The position numbers and the translations under genes are program-made. From the NCBI RefSeq assembly GCF_025370755.1, contig NZ_JAMXFC010000037.1, positions 1 through 64,000 of the forward strand: DNA of 64,000 bases. The letters run 5' to 3'. Source of the DNA: Laspinema sp. D2d (GTDB taxonomy: Bacteria > Cyanobacteriota > Cyanobacteriia > Cyanobacteriales > Laspinemataceae). The notes under the pieces are model-generated. The model ran no database searches, was not told the origin of the DNA, and saw only the letters and a program-made list of their open reading frames with translations. This document shows positions 1 through 9,243 of this stretch, piece after piece; the first letter of the stretch is position 1, and each line of letters opens with the position of its first letter.

Positions 1-4
1 GCCA

Positions 5-40
5 AGGGGAGCCTAGATGCAAGTCGGGCTCCCCTCTTTA
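5..40 (+). terminator. Rho-independent terminator-like hairpin
   Basis: AGGGGAGCC at 5-13 pairs perfectly with GGCTCCCCT at 27-35, with a 13-base loop, and is followed by CTTTATTG. It probably ends a plus-strand gene left of the window and may also serve the minus-strand gene that stops at 80. Confidence 0.6.
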
Positions 41-79
41 TTGCTTTCGTGTCACTGGCTTAGTCTAAACTCCAGTATT

Positions 80-1354
80 TTAGAGTAGGTGGAATAAGTC
101 AGCAATGTAAACTTTTCGACTGCCATCAGGACAAGCATTGAAAGCAATTCGCCGAAAATCCGAATCCCACGCCGGATGAGGATCCACTCGGAGTTCTCTT
201 TTAGGACCAGAAAAGAGTGGGTCTACATGAATTCGTACTAAAGTTTTTTCTTCCCCAGTTTGTAAATCGATTAAACGGAGCGGGGTGGTCCCATCACCAA
301 AGGCTACAGACTCATAGGGATAAGCATCGGTGAGGATATATCGTCGGTTGGGATGCAGGGTAGGATGCCCAGAACCTGGTATCTGATCAATGATCGTGCC
401 ATAATCAGTTCCATCATATTTGGCTTTCACGAACCTCAACCCCTCACCATGAATATTCAAATTCATCATGATCGTTTCTCCGTCTGGACACCAATTAGGG
501 TGGTGGCCCCCTTTAGACCATTCAGAATCTGGAATCGCAACATGGATATCTGAGGCATCAGCCTTCATGGTAATTAAGTTCAGCCTTCTTTGAGGCGGTC
601 TGTTCTTAAGCCAGCGCACCAAACTCTGCTTGCGGGCGATCCATCGCAGGATGAACATCAGGCGATCGCCTTGGGGGTTCCATTTGACATGAAACCCATA
701 AAAATCTCCATTTTTATATTCAGCAGCCGGAAAAAATTGCCCACAGAGATCTACAATCTCTTTTATAGACACCAGTAGCTTGCATTCTCCGGTGGAAGTG
801 TTAGTTACAAATACTCCATCTTCAGAGGAAGCTCCCTTGTTAGAAGGAATAGAGTCTGAGGGAATAATTACACCATACCCCTTCTGGGTCTTTCCAATCC
901 TTAACAGACAAGGACTCGCCCCCCACTTACCATCCGGGGATAGGGCATAGATAGATCCCTGAAGTTTTTTCTGGGTGCCTGAAAATGGATCTATACGAAT
1001 CCCAAATGCTTGCCAAGTCTGAGGATCTACATCATTAAAGAATAACTGGGTATCATCTACACCCCATTGCACTTGAGCCCCGAGCTGGGTGTCCCATCCA
1101 CGAGTTTCAGCGACCACGCTTTGAACTCCTGTTTCTAGATCAACGAGAAGGACCTGTGCGATGTCTGCCGGTTTAGGTAGACGATCCTCAAAGGGAAAAC
1201 GAGTTAACGCTAGGTAACGACCTGATGGACTGAAGGGGGAAGTATCGAAAAAGCGGTGAATAACTCCTCCTGTGTCTGGGGTCACACACCAAACCGGAAC
1301 CAGGGGGTTAAATTGAGTATATTGTGGAAAATGAGCCGATAAGTCTAATGTCAT
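80..1354 (-). CDS. TolB/oligogalacturonate-lyase-like beta-propeller protein
   Basis: This 424-residue protein shows repeated propeller-type strands of the WD40-like/TolB kind (for example SPSGRYLAL near residue 43, SPDGKWGAS near 138, HPNRRYILTD near 328 and HPAWDSDFRRIAFN near 393). The His-Pro-rich turns in the C-terminal third (GSGHPTLHP, RVDPHPAWD) resemble those of oligogalacturonate lyases, which cleave acidic sugar chains by beta-elimination with a metal held by histidines. No signal peptide is evident. The gene is divergent from the flippase gene, with only 35 bp between the starts, so both may share a control region. I infer a role in recognising or trimming the polysaccharide made by the neighbouring genes. 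The propeller fold is fairly sure; lyase activity is not. Confidence 0.65.
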   Translation of the reverse strand: MTLDLSAHFPQYTQFNPLVPVWCVTPDTGGVIHRFFDTSPFSPSGRYLALTRFPFEDRLPKPADIAQVLLVDLETGVQSVVAETRGWDTQLGAQVQWGVDDTQLFFNDVDPQTWQAFGIRIDPFSGTQKKLQGSIYALSPDGKWGASPCLLRIGKTQKGYGVIIPSDSIPSNKGASSEDGVFVTNTSTGECKLLVSIKEIVDLCGQFFPAAEYKNGDFYGFHVKWNPQGDRLMFILRWIARKQSLVRWLKNRPPQRRLNLITMKADASDIHVAIPDSEWSKGGHHPNWCPDGETIMMNLNIHGEGLRFVKAKYDGTDYGTIIDQIPGSGHPTLHPNRRYILTDAYPYESVAFGDGTTPLRLIDLQTGEEKTLVRIHVDPLFSGPKRELRVDPHPAWDSDFRRIAFNACPDGSRKVYIADLFHLL

Positions 1355-1389
1355 ACAAAATTGTTGGGTATCACTGAAAAAATTATACG

Positions 1390-2856
1390 ATGAACCTACG
1401 ACAACAGGCTGTTAAAGGGATAATTTGGTCAGCATTTCAAACGGTTGGCAGTCAGATCATTTCATTAGGAATTTTCTTTCTTCTTGCCCGTCTCCTAAAT
1501 CCAACAGATTTTGGTTTAGTTTCTTTAGCGGGGGTTTACTTATCTTTCGTACAAGTTTTCGTAGATCAAGGATTTGCGGAAGCGATCGTGCAACGTCAAA
1601 ACTTAGAAAAAGAGCATTTGGACACGGCATTTTGGGTAAGTATCTGCATGAGCGGAGTGCTGATATTGGTTACCCTAATTGCTGCTGAACCTATTGCAAT
1701 CGCCTTTAAGAGTCCAGAAATTTCACCGCTTATCTGTTGGTTATCCTTGGGCTTCTTACTGTCTGCATTAAATAGTGTTCAGCAAGGTCTATTTCGTCGT
1801 AAACTTGCCTTCCGCGCTTTAGCGATGAGATCCATTGTGGCCATGATATGTGGCGGCATTACTGGAGTGGTCATGGCTTTCTTGAACTTCGGAGTCTGGA
1901 GCCTGGTCGGTCAACAATTAGTAAATGGAACTGTCGGGGTCCTTCTTCTTTGGTGGGCGGGGGATTGGCAACCCGGTTTTAAAGTTTCTAAACGTCACTT
2001 TCAAGAATTATTTAGTTATAGCGCTAATATCCTAGGGTTCAATATTCTCAATTTTTTCAACCGGCATTCTGATGATTTTTTAATCGGTTACTTTCTAGGA
2101 ACTGAGGCTTTAGGCTATTATACTATTGCCTATCGCCTACTGCTCACCATGACTAATCTAATTCGTAACCTTTCTCAAGTGGTACTCCCTACGTTGTCTC
2201 GAGTGCAGGATGATAACGAAAGAATGCAACGGGGATTTTATACCGCTTCTCAACTCACTTCTTTAGTTGCCTTTCCTGTTTTTATTGGAGCTTCCGTCTT
2301 AGCCCCAGAGCTAATTAATGGCTTATTTGGAGAACAGTGGTTGCCCAGTATTCCGGTGATGCAAATTCTCTCCTTGATCGGAATAGTTCATTCACTAGAT
2401 GGAATTAGTATTAACGTTATTAAAGCAATGGGGAAACCCGATTGGATCCTCAAAGTCAATATTCTCAATGCTATATTGAATGTGGTGGCATTTATTCTAG
2501 TCGTGCGGTGGGGAATAATCGCTGTAGCTGCAGCCTATGTCATTCGAGGTTATTTAATTCCTTTACCGATTTTTTGGCTCATGACCCAAAAATTGATCAG
2601 GGTCGAACTGAAAACATATCTTCAAAGATGCTCTACTCCCTTCTTATCAACTTTAGTCATGGTGGGAGTGATTCATGGAGCTAGATATTTTCTGGATGAT
2701 GTCCTAGAGGTCAAGGCTGTCTTAGCGATTTGTATTTTAGTGAGTGCTATAACCTATGTCCTGGCAATTTGGAAACTTGATTCAAAATTATTTGACCAGG
2801 TTATAAACTTGATAAAGTTATCTATTTCATCCAAAAAACAAAAAAGTTCATTGTAA
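1390..2856 (+). CDS. Polysaccharide flippase, MOP superfamily (Wzx/WzxC-like)
   Basis: The protein has 488 residues and about 12-14 hydrophobic segments spread over its whole length. The N-terminal signature (VKGIIWSAFQTVGSQIISLG, then LARLLNPTDFGLVSLA) is typical of the Polysacc_synt_3 branch of the MOP exporter family. Such proteins flip undecaprenyl-linked oligosaccharide units across the inner membrane. As first plus-strand gene of the glycan cluster it is the natural exporter for units built by the glycosyltransferases downstream. The sulfotransferase gene begins 33 bp after the stop, so the two are probably co-transcribed. No polymerase (Wzy) was recognised in the window. Confidence 0.88.
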   Translation: MNLRQQAVKGIIWSAFQTVGSQIISLGIFFLLARLLNPTDFGLVSLAGVYLSFVQVFVDQGFAEAIVQRQNLEKEHLDTAFWVSICMSGVLILVTLIAAEPIAIAFKSPEISPLICWLSLGFLLSALNSVQQGLFRRKLAFRALAMRSIVAMICGGITGVVMAFLNFGVWSLVGQQLVNGTVGVLLLWWAGDWQPGFKVSKRHFQELFSYSANILGFNILNFFNRHSDDFLIGYFLGTEALGYYTIAYRLLLTMTNLIRNLSQVVLPTLSRVQDDNERMQRGFYTASQLTSLVAFPVFIGASVLAPELINGLFGEQWLPSIPVMQILSLIGIVHSLDGISINVIKAMGKPDWILKVNILNAILNVVAFILVVRWGIIAVAAAYVIRGYLIPLPIFWLMTQKLIRVELKTYLQRCSTPFLSTLVMVGVIHGARYFLDDVLEVKAVLAICILVSAITYVLAIWKLDSKLFDQVINLIKLSISSKKQKSSL

Positions 2857-2889
2857 CCTCAAAAATCTGTAGAAGTCAGCAACAAATAT

Positions 2890-3741
2890 ATGGAACAGCT
2901 CATTAAAAAACGGATCTTTCTAGTTGGCTGCCCTAGATCTGGGACCACTTTACTACAAAGCCTACTCGCGGCCCACCCCCAAATTGCATCGTTCCCAGAA
3001 TCACACTTTTTTCAAAGCCTTTCTCCTGCACAACCTTGGATTCGAGCTTTAGGAATAGGATTGGCTTCACGTCGCCGAGCCAGATATCGCCTTAAAGAGT
3101 TTCTAGGTAACATAGGCCAACAAAAAATGATAGACCAGTGCTTGCCACAATGGGCTATTTTTATGAGCCAATACACCTCAGCCTTTACAAAAATTTTGGA
3201 TCGTCTTACCCAAGCGGAAGGTAAAACGCTCTGGGTGGAAAAAACCCCGGGCCACTTGCACCATATTGAGGAAATTCAAAAATTTGTAAAAGAAGTAAAG
3301 TTCATTCATATCATCCGCCAGGGTGCAGATAATGTGGCCTCTTTGTATGAAGTAACCCAAAAGCATTCACAATGGGGGGGATCAAGAAATATTGATCAAT
3401 GTATTGAGCGCTGGATTGAAGATGCTCAAATTACTCAGGGATATTTGCCCTACCCCAATCATACCGGAGTCAGGTACGAAAAACTGGTGGAAAGGCCCAA
3501 GTCGGTTCTCATAGATTTATGCGAATTCTTGGATATATCATTTGATGAAAATATGCTCACTCAATATGGTAAAATGGCCAAGGGAGTTGTTCGCGCTGAT
3601 GAGTCATGGAAAGCATCCGTCAGCGACCCAATTCACAATGCCAATGGCAAAAAGTTCTACCAACTTTTCAATGATGATCAAAGGCAACATATTCTTGAGC
3701 GAGTATCTCCAGTTGACGAAACTCTAAGTCAGCTACTTTAA
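2890..3741 (+). CDS. PAPS-dependent sulfotransferase family protein
   Basis: The 283-residue protein begins with the sulfotransferase P-loop-like 5'-phosphosulfate binding loop, VGCPRSGTTLL at residues 12-22. The 3'-phosphate binding segment is HIIRQGADNVASLY around residues 140-153 (Arg143 and Ser151 are the likely contacts), preceded by the conserved WVEKTP near 115-120. Members move sulfate from PAPS to hydroxyl or amino groups of sugars, lipids or proteins. Placed just after the flippase and before the glycosyltransferases, it suggests that the glycan made here is sulfated, as many cyanobacterial exopolysaccharides are. The acceptor cannot be read from the sequence. Confidence 0.85.
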   Translation: MEQLIKKRIFLVGCPRSGTTLLQSLLAAHPQIASFPESHFFQSLSPAQPWIRALGIGLASRRRARYRLKEFLGNIGQQKMIDQCLPQWAIFMSQYTSAFTKILDRLTQAEGKTLWVEKTPGHLHHIEEIQKFVKEVKFIHIIRQGADNVASLYEVTQKHSQWGGSRNIDQCIERWIEDAQITQGYLPYPNHTGVRYEKLVERPKSVLIDLCEFLDISFDENMLTQYGKMAKGVVRADESWKASVSDPIHNANGKKFYQLFNDDQRQHILERVSPVDETLSQLL

Positions 3742-4112
3742 TCGGGAAGGAGCACCCCTCCTAGCTCAACCTTTATTAGTTAAACTGGGGGGCCCATCTT
3801 CTTAATCCCAAATTTGGGGTGGCTTCTCAGTCCAACTCAGAGAATTAAGACTTTTGCTCTCTGAGACTATGTAGCAGTGAAATCCATGTTTATGGAGGGG
3901 ACCCAAATAAAGGATTAAAGGAAGAAGAAAATCTTAAGCTAAATTAACCTACTAGCACTCCTTATATCTTAGTGCTTTCTTCTTTACCCTAATCCGAGCA
4001 GCCAGACTCCTAGAAGCCCAAAACTTTAGGTAATGGATTGAATAGAGAAATAGTCTAAACCCTTATAAAATGTGTTAGACTCAATATATATACAGAGGAT
4101 TAAGATAAACTC
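3742..4112. other. Intergenic stretch with a possible attenuator-like hairpin
   Basis: No gene was found. AGCACT at 3954-3959 pairs with AGTGCT at 3971-3976, followed by the T-rich TTCTTCTTT, which looks like a weak terminator. A purine run at 3921-3930 (GAAGAAGAAA) could instead pair with that T-rich tail, so two exclusive structures are possible. The stretch separates the flippase-sulfotransferase pair from the glycosyltransferases. Confidence 0.35.
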
Positions 4113-5024
4113 ATGGGCAACCTTGATACTCCTTTTGTGTCCGTCATTATTCCCGTTTTTAATGATTCAAAACGTTTGGTGGCTTGCTTACAATCTCTAG
4201 AAAACCAAACTTACTCGAAAAAATCATATGAAGTTATTGTTGTTGATAACGGCTCGGATGAAGAGATTAAAAGTGTAGTTCTTCAATTTAGTCAAGTGGT
4301 AGTCACTGAAGAAAAGGCTCCCGGTTCTTATGCTGCTCGGAATAAGGGAATTTCTCTTGCGCAAGGGGATATTTTTGCTTTTACCGATTCCGATTGCATC
4401 CCCCATGCTGATTGGATTGAAAAAGGAGTGGACAATTTGTTGGGTGTTAATAATTGTGGTCTGGTGGGAGGGAAAATCAATATTTTCTTTAAAGACACAA
4501 CAAATCCAACGGCTGTTGAGCTTTACGACAGTGTTATGGCTTTTCCCCAGAAAAATTATATAGAAGGAGATAAATTTGCTGTGTCTGCAAATCTTTTTAC
4601 GTTTCGGTCAATTTTTGAAAAAGTTGGACTTTTCGATACGGAAGTAAAATCGGGAGGGGATTATAACTGGGGTCGCCGAGTATTTGCGGCTGGTTATCAG
4701 TTAATTTATGCACCAGATGTTTGTGTGGATCACCCAGCCCGTTCTTCATTTAAAGAGCTTTACAAAAAAATTGTACGAGTGATTGGAGGCCAGTATGATT
4801 TAAGTCAAAACAGTCCCCTTTATCCCTCTAATAAATTCCTTAAATTATTAGGTAGAGATTTAATTCCTCCCTTTAAATTTTCTGTGTCTATATTATTTAG
4901 CGGAGAAGTTAACGAATTTGATAAAAAAATAAAAATTATAGCCGTCAGGTGGTATGTAAAATATACCAGGGCCTGGGAAAGAGCTAAATTACAATTTAAG
5001 GTGAGTAAAGTTAGAGAAAGGTAA
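4113..5024 (+). CDS. Family 2 glycosyltransferase
   Basis: This 303-residue GT-A enzyme opens with VSVIIPVFNDSKRL, has the nucleotide-binding VVDNGS at residues 43-48 and a metal-binding DSD at 92-94 (AFTDSDCIP), the usual order for GT2. It should transfer a sugar from a nucleotide donor to a growing lipid-linked glycan at the cytoplasmic face. A possible transmembrane or amphipathic stretch near the C-terminus (residues 240-275) may help membrane association. The ATG is preceded by GAGGATTAAG. Donor and acceptor are not predictable. The gene is AT-rich, like the next four. Confidence 0.87.
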   Translation: MGNLDTPFVSVIIPVFNDSKRLVACLQSLENQTYSKKSYEVIVVDNGSDEEIKSVVLQFSQVVVTEEKAPGSYAARNKGISLAQGDIFAFTDSDCIPHADWIEKGVDNLLGVNNCGLVGGKINIFFKDTTNPTAVELYDSVMAFPQKNYIEGDKFAVSANLFTFRSIFEKVGLFDTEVKSGGDYNWGRRVFAAGYQLIYAPDVCVDHPARSSFKELYKKIVRVIGGQYDLSQNSPLYPSNKFLKLLGRDLIPPFKFSVSILFSGEVNEFDKKIKIIAVRWYVKYTRAWERAKLQFKVSKVRER

Positions 5025-5082
5025 AGGATAATTAACCCTTTCAACAGTTTAATATTAAACCCATAACGTCTCTCGGAAAACA

Positions 5083-6339
5083 ATGAAGGTCTTACACTTA
5101 AATACCTCCTATGGAGGAACGGGTTCTGGAAAAGGAGTAGCTTGGCTTCATCAAGCTCTAAAAGAAGCTGGAGTCGAATCTAATGTGCTTGTATCCGGTC
5201 AAACAGTAGCTAACCCAAATGGCTTAAAGCCTCAAAGTAATTTGGCTTATAAATGGAGCCGTCTATTATATAAGTTAGATAAATTTCCCTTGAAGTTTTA
5301 TCGTAATAAAGTTTCACATCCATCTTTTTCTCCAGCATGGATTTCTCAAAATATTAAACAAGAAATTGACCGGATTAATCCAGATGTGATTAATTTACAT
5401 TGGGTTTGTGGAGGCTTTGTCAAGCCCGAACAAATAGCCACATGGAATAAACCTTTAGTTTGGACCCTCCGAGATATGTGGGCTTTTACAGGAGGCTGTC
5501 ATTATGACAGAAATTGTAATAAATATCAAAGGTCTTGTGGGGCCTGTCCTATTTTGGGGTCCCAAAATGACAATGATATATCCAAGCAGCTTTGGGAAAG
5601 AAAAGCCAAATCTTGGCAGGGTATCAATTTAACTTTGATTGTCATTAGCAATTGGCTAGCTGATTGTGCCAGAAAGAGCAGTCTCTTTAAAGATTCCAGA
5701 ATAGAAATTGTTCATAATGCAGTAGATGCATCAAAATTTAAACCCCTCCCTAAAAATCAAGTTAGGGAATTACTTGGTTTAGATTTAACCCATAACCTTG
5801 TACTTTTTGGGGCCTTAAATGCAACGGGAGATCCCCGAAAAGGTTTCCAATATATCACCCCCGCTTTGCAAGAGCTGGCGAAAAGTAGTTTAGCAGGAAA
5901 TACTGAGTTAGTTGTTTTTGGCTCATCTCAGCCTGAAAATGCTCCGGATATTGGAATGAAAGCCACTTATCTCGGTACAGTCAATGAAGAAACAAAACTG
6001 GCTCAAATTTATGCAGCAGCCGATGTAACTTTAGTGCCTTCCGTTCAGGAAGCCTTTGGAAAAGTTGCAATTGAATCATTAGCTTGTGGGACTCCTGTGG
6101 TGTCGTTTGATTCAACAGGATTAACAGATATTATCGAACATCAAAGAAACGGTTATCGAGCAAACTGTTTTAGCAGTGATGATTTAGCGCAGGGAATTCT
6201 CTGGGTATTAGAGGATGAGGAACGCTGGCAAACGCTCTCCCATCGCGCAAGACAGAAAGTAGAGGAGGAATTTACACTTCCGATTCAAGCTGCGGCTTAC
6301 ATCAAGATATATGAAGATATTTTACAAAAATCAATGTAA
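5083..6339 (+). CDS. Family 4 glycosyltransferase
   Basis: The protein has 418 residues and two Rossmann-like halves (GT-B). The N-terminal half starts MKVLHLNTSYGGTGSGKGVA and contains WTLRDMWAFTGGCHY and a CNKYQRSCGACP cysteine cluster around residues 147-162, seen in a WcaC-like subgroup. The C-terminal half carries the donor-binding E-x7-E region (SVQEAFGKVAIESLACGTPVV) near 325-345, typical of retaining GT4 enzymes. It should add one sugar during repeat-unit assembly. It lies 58 bp after the previous gene and 74 bp before the next. The cysteine cluster may be structural or bind metal. Confidence 0.87.
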   Translation: MKVLHLNTSYGGTGSGKGVAWLHQALKEAGVESNVLVSGQTVANPNGLKPQSNLAYKWSRLLYKLDKFPLKFYRNKVSHPSFSPAWISQNIKQEIDRINPDVINLHWVCGGFVKPEQIATWNKPLVWTLRDMWAFTGGCHYDRNCNKYQRSCGACPILGSQNDNDISKQLWERKAKSWQGINLTLIVISNWLADCARKSSLFKDSRIEIVHNAVDASKFKPLPKNQVRELLGLDLTHNLVLFGALNATGDPRKGFQYITPALQELAKSSLAGNTELVVFGSSQPENAPDIGMKATYLGTVNEETKLAQIYAAADVTLVPSVQEAFGKVAIESLACGTPVVSFDSTGLTDIIEHQRNGYRANCFSSDDLAQGILWVLEDEERWQTLSHRARQKVEEEFTLPIQAAAYIKIYEDILQKSM

Positions 6340-6413
6340 AATAGCCTCTTGAAACAGTGTAAAGTAGAGAGGGTTGACATCCAACACTTGAATCCAAATT
6401 AGAGAACTGCGTC

Positions 6414-7334
6414 ATGAAAGATTTTGGGGTTATCGTTGCTTGTTATGATAAAGACTATAGCTTTGCTAAAGGTTGCTGTGCAAGTATTAGATATTTTTTG
6501 GGTGATGTTCCAATTGCCTTAATTGTAGATGGTAATTTTTCGATAAAAGAATTAGAAAATGCCTATGGAGTTCATGCACTCTACCGGCCTGAATCTGCTC
6601 ATGAATGTTTAAGGGACAAAGAATGGCGATCTTCCACCAAGATGCTGGCATTTTGGGAAAGCCCCTGGGAATATTTCCTTTATTTAGATGCGGATATTGT
6701 TGTATGGGGCGACTTACTAAAGTTTGCAAATTTTACAGACTATGACATGATTATTGACCATCCGGCTTATGAATTTACGAATGAGGCAATTAACAAGTGG
6801 TTTTTCAACGGAATTCAAATAGAAAAGTATTTTCCTGATTTTCAGTGGCAGCAACGTCCGTACTTTTGTACAGGTGTATTTTTTGCAAAGCGAAATATTT
6901 TTGATTTAACAGAATATCAAAAGCTATTGGAGTTAAGGTTAGCTAATCCCAAAATGTTTTATGGGATGGATCAAGGTTTATTAAATTTAATGATTTTTCG
7001 GGCGGCTGATCGCGGAGAAATCAGACTCAAACAAGAGTCGATGCAAGTCATTATTTCTAATTTTTCTATTTCTGAACTAAACCAACGGTTTCCGATGGAT
7101 AAAACAGGACCAATTTGTATCGAAAATGATGCGACAGTCATTCACTGGTCGGGTCAAAAGCCTTTTATTTCTCGCTCAACTGTTTACTCAGAACCGATGA
7201 ATTTTTTTAGACGGAAGTTTATCCAGGATGCTTGGGGCTATCAAGGGTTAAGAGCAGAGTTGATGTTACAAATAGAAGATTTTAAGATGTACAAAAATAA
7301 ATTAATGCGTCGATTGATTCCCTGGAGTAAATAA
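6414..7334 (+). CDS. Nucleotide-diphospho-sugar transferase (GT-A, GT8-like)
   Basis: The 306-residue protein shows a GT-A fold pattern: an N-terminal strand (FGVIVACYDKDY), the metal-binding DxD as LDADIVVWGD (Asp92 and Asp94), and later MDQGLLNLMIF and IHWSGQKP. The DQG-LN motif and the late His-Trp-Ser-Gly are typical of GT8-like and related enzymes (His as third metal ligand). It probably acts on the same glycan as its neighbours. The donor cannot be read. There is no signal peptide, so it is cytoplasmic or membrane-peripheral. Confidence 0.72.
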   Translation: MKDFGVIVACYDKDYSFAKGCCASIRYFLGDVPIALIVDGNFSIKELENAYGVHALYRPESAHECLRDKEWRSSTKMLAFWESPWEYFLYLDADIVVWGDLLKFANFTDYDMIIDHPAYEFTNEAINKWFFNGIQIEKYFPDFQWQQRPYFCTGVFFAKRNIFDLTEYQKLLELRLANPKMFYGMDQGLLNLMIFRAADRGEIRLKQESMQVIISNFSISELNQRFPMDKTGPICIENDATVIHWSGQKPFISRSTVYSEPMNFFRRKFIQDAWGYQGLRAELMLQIEDFKMYKNKLMRRLIPWSK

Positions 7335-7430
7335 AAGCCGGAGGAAACCAAAGATTAACGGATTAAGATATGTCAGGGTAAACCTTTACTATAAATCAAC
7401 AGTAAATGTACAACAGGACGAAAAAAGCAG

Positions 7431-9155
7431 ATGAGAAGGAGAAAAAGACATAAGATTTTTTATAAAGTTGCGCTTTTTAGTTTGATTATTATCGTGGTCT
7501 TGCTTGGAGTGATAGCTCGCAACCCCGCACAACACACTATTGCTGAATCCTGGGGTCAAAATGATTATATAGGTTGGACACCCCTGCCGGAAAATATATT
7601 TAATGAAAATAGAATTTCGCAAGTTATTTATGTTGATATCAATCGAACTAATGCATCGGATGATAACCCCGGTACTGAAAAATTGCCGCTAAAAAATATT
7701 CATAAAGCGGCCAATATAGCCCTACAAAATTACAAAAATGAAAAAAGTACAAAAATAATTGTTTTCCCCGGGGTTTATCGAGAAAGCATATCTTTAACGG
7801 TTGATAAACCCAGTCAAAAAGCGCTGATAGTTTTTGAAGCTAAGGAATCTGGTTCAGTACTTTTGTCCGGTTCAGATTTGTGGCAAAATTGGACGCCGTT
7901 GCCTAATGCAAATCTTTATATGCATGATTGGCCTTATAATTGGGGAATTTCCGATAATCCTTGGCCTGCCACTATTGAGTTGGAACCGATAGTCCTTCGT
8001 AGAGAAATGATATTTGTCAATAATAATTTATTGAGGCAAAGAACTTCATTATCAGAGGTAAGCGAAGGTGATTTTTATGTATCAGAAGAAAATAAAAAAA
8101 TTTATATCTATCCCGAATCAAAACTAGAGAAAAATATAGAAAATCTTAAAATTGAAGTGGCTACTCGTGAAACTATTTTTTTTTCAAGAGGAGTTAATAA
8201 TTTAGTGGTAAGGGGATTTCAGTTTCATCATGCAAGCTCGGAATTTTTTAAAATTCCGAGTGTTACGATTCGCAAGGCAAAAAACATCTTGATTGAAAAT
8301 GATGAATTTTCTTGGAATAATACAGTTGGCCTGCAAATCGCTCAATGTGAAAATGTCATTGTCAAAAATATTAAAGCAAACAATAATGGTATTGCTGGAA
8401 TCACGGGAAATAGATTAACCAATGTGCTTTATGAAGAGGTTGAAAGTTCGTACAATAATTGGCGAGGAGATTGGGGAGGGTTTTATAAATGGGCTCCCGG
8501 TCAAAAATTTTTGTTCTTACGGAACGCAACCTTCCGTAGATATAGAGCAGTGGGTAATCGAGCAGCAGGACTTTGGCTTGATTTTGATAACGCTGGGGTG
8601 AGGATAGATGAATCATACATTTGCAATAATTTTCATGCAGGTCTATATATTGAAGCAAGTCGTCACATCCACGTAACGAATACGACGATCTGTAACAATC
8701 GGGCGAATCCTAAATCTGCTTTTCATCATCCAGGCATCTTGGGAACGACTTCTAGCCATGTTGTTTTAGAAAACAATAAAATTTGTGGAAATGATCGCTC
8801 CCAAATCAAAATCCAAGTGGTTAAACCTACTGGGCTTCGCGAGGTTTTTAATTGGGAAACTGAAGAGACATATTTTTTAAAATCTGAATATTGGATTGTC
8901 AGAAACAATCGAATTATTGCTAACAACAAAGACCAAATGCTCATTTATTTGCAGCAAAATTTGGAGGATTTTTCAAGAACTTTATTGTCCGACGGAAATT
9001 TGTGGTATAATCCTGAAAATAAGCGAGTCTTTCAAGTTGATGAAAACAGACCCCGCTTGTCTCGAAAAAGTTTTCAGGAATGGAAAATTTTGACTAATCA
9101 AGATCAACATTCCGTTTTTGGGGCTACAGGTTTAGACTTTCAGTGTGATTCTTAA
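7431..9155 (+). CDS. Membrane-anchored right-handed parallel beta-helix protein
   Basis: The 574-residue protein begins with a basic stretch (MRRRKRHK) and one hydrophobic segment (residues 13-27), a signal anchor or uncleaved signal peptide placing the rest outside the cytoplasmic membrane. DINRTNASDDNPGT and PLKNIHKAANIAL (about 64-93) match the start of pectate-lyase-like DUF1565 helices. The later part is rich in Asn ladders (VIVKNIKANNNGIAGITGN, HVTNTTICNNRAN, VVLENNKICGN) that form beta-helix coils. Such proteins bind, cleave or epimerise acidic polysaccharides. Lying inside the glycosyltransferase run, it may modify the exported polymer. No catalytic set can be named with confidence. 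Confidence 0.78.
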   Translation: MRRRKRHKIFYKVALFSLIIIVVLLGVIARNPAQHTIAESWGQNDYIGWTPLPENIFNENRISQVIYVDINRTNASDDNPGTEKLPLKNIHKAANIALQNYKNEKSTKIIVFPGVYRESISLTVDKPSQKALIVFEAKESGSVLLSGSDLWQNWTPLPNANLYMHDWPYNWGISDNPWPATIELEPIVLRREMIFVNNNLLRQRTSLSEVSEGDFYVSEENKKIYIYPESKLEKNIENLKIEVATRETIFFSRGVNNLVVRGFQFHHASSEFFKIPSVTIRKAKNILIENDEFSWNNTVGLQIAQCENVIVKNIKANNNGIAGITGNRLTNVLYEEVESSYNNWRGDWGGFYKWAPGQKFLFLRNATFRRYRAVGNRAAGLWLDFDNAGVRIDESYICNNFHAGLYIEASRHIHVTNTTICNNRANPKSAFHHPGILGTTSSHVVLENNKICGNDRSQIKIQVVKPTGLREVFNWETEETYFLKSEYWIVRNNRIIANNKDQMLIYLQQNLEDFSRTLLSDGNLWYNPENKRVFQVDENRPRLSRKSFQEWKILTNQDQHSVFGATGLDFQCDS

Positions 9156-9243
9156 TCGCTCATTGACTCTTCTGTAGTCAAGGTGTGAGAGCAGAGCCTT
9201 AAACAACAGTTAAGTTAGAGGGGAGTTTTTAAAAAGATTTGCT

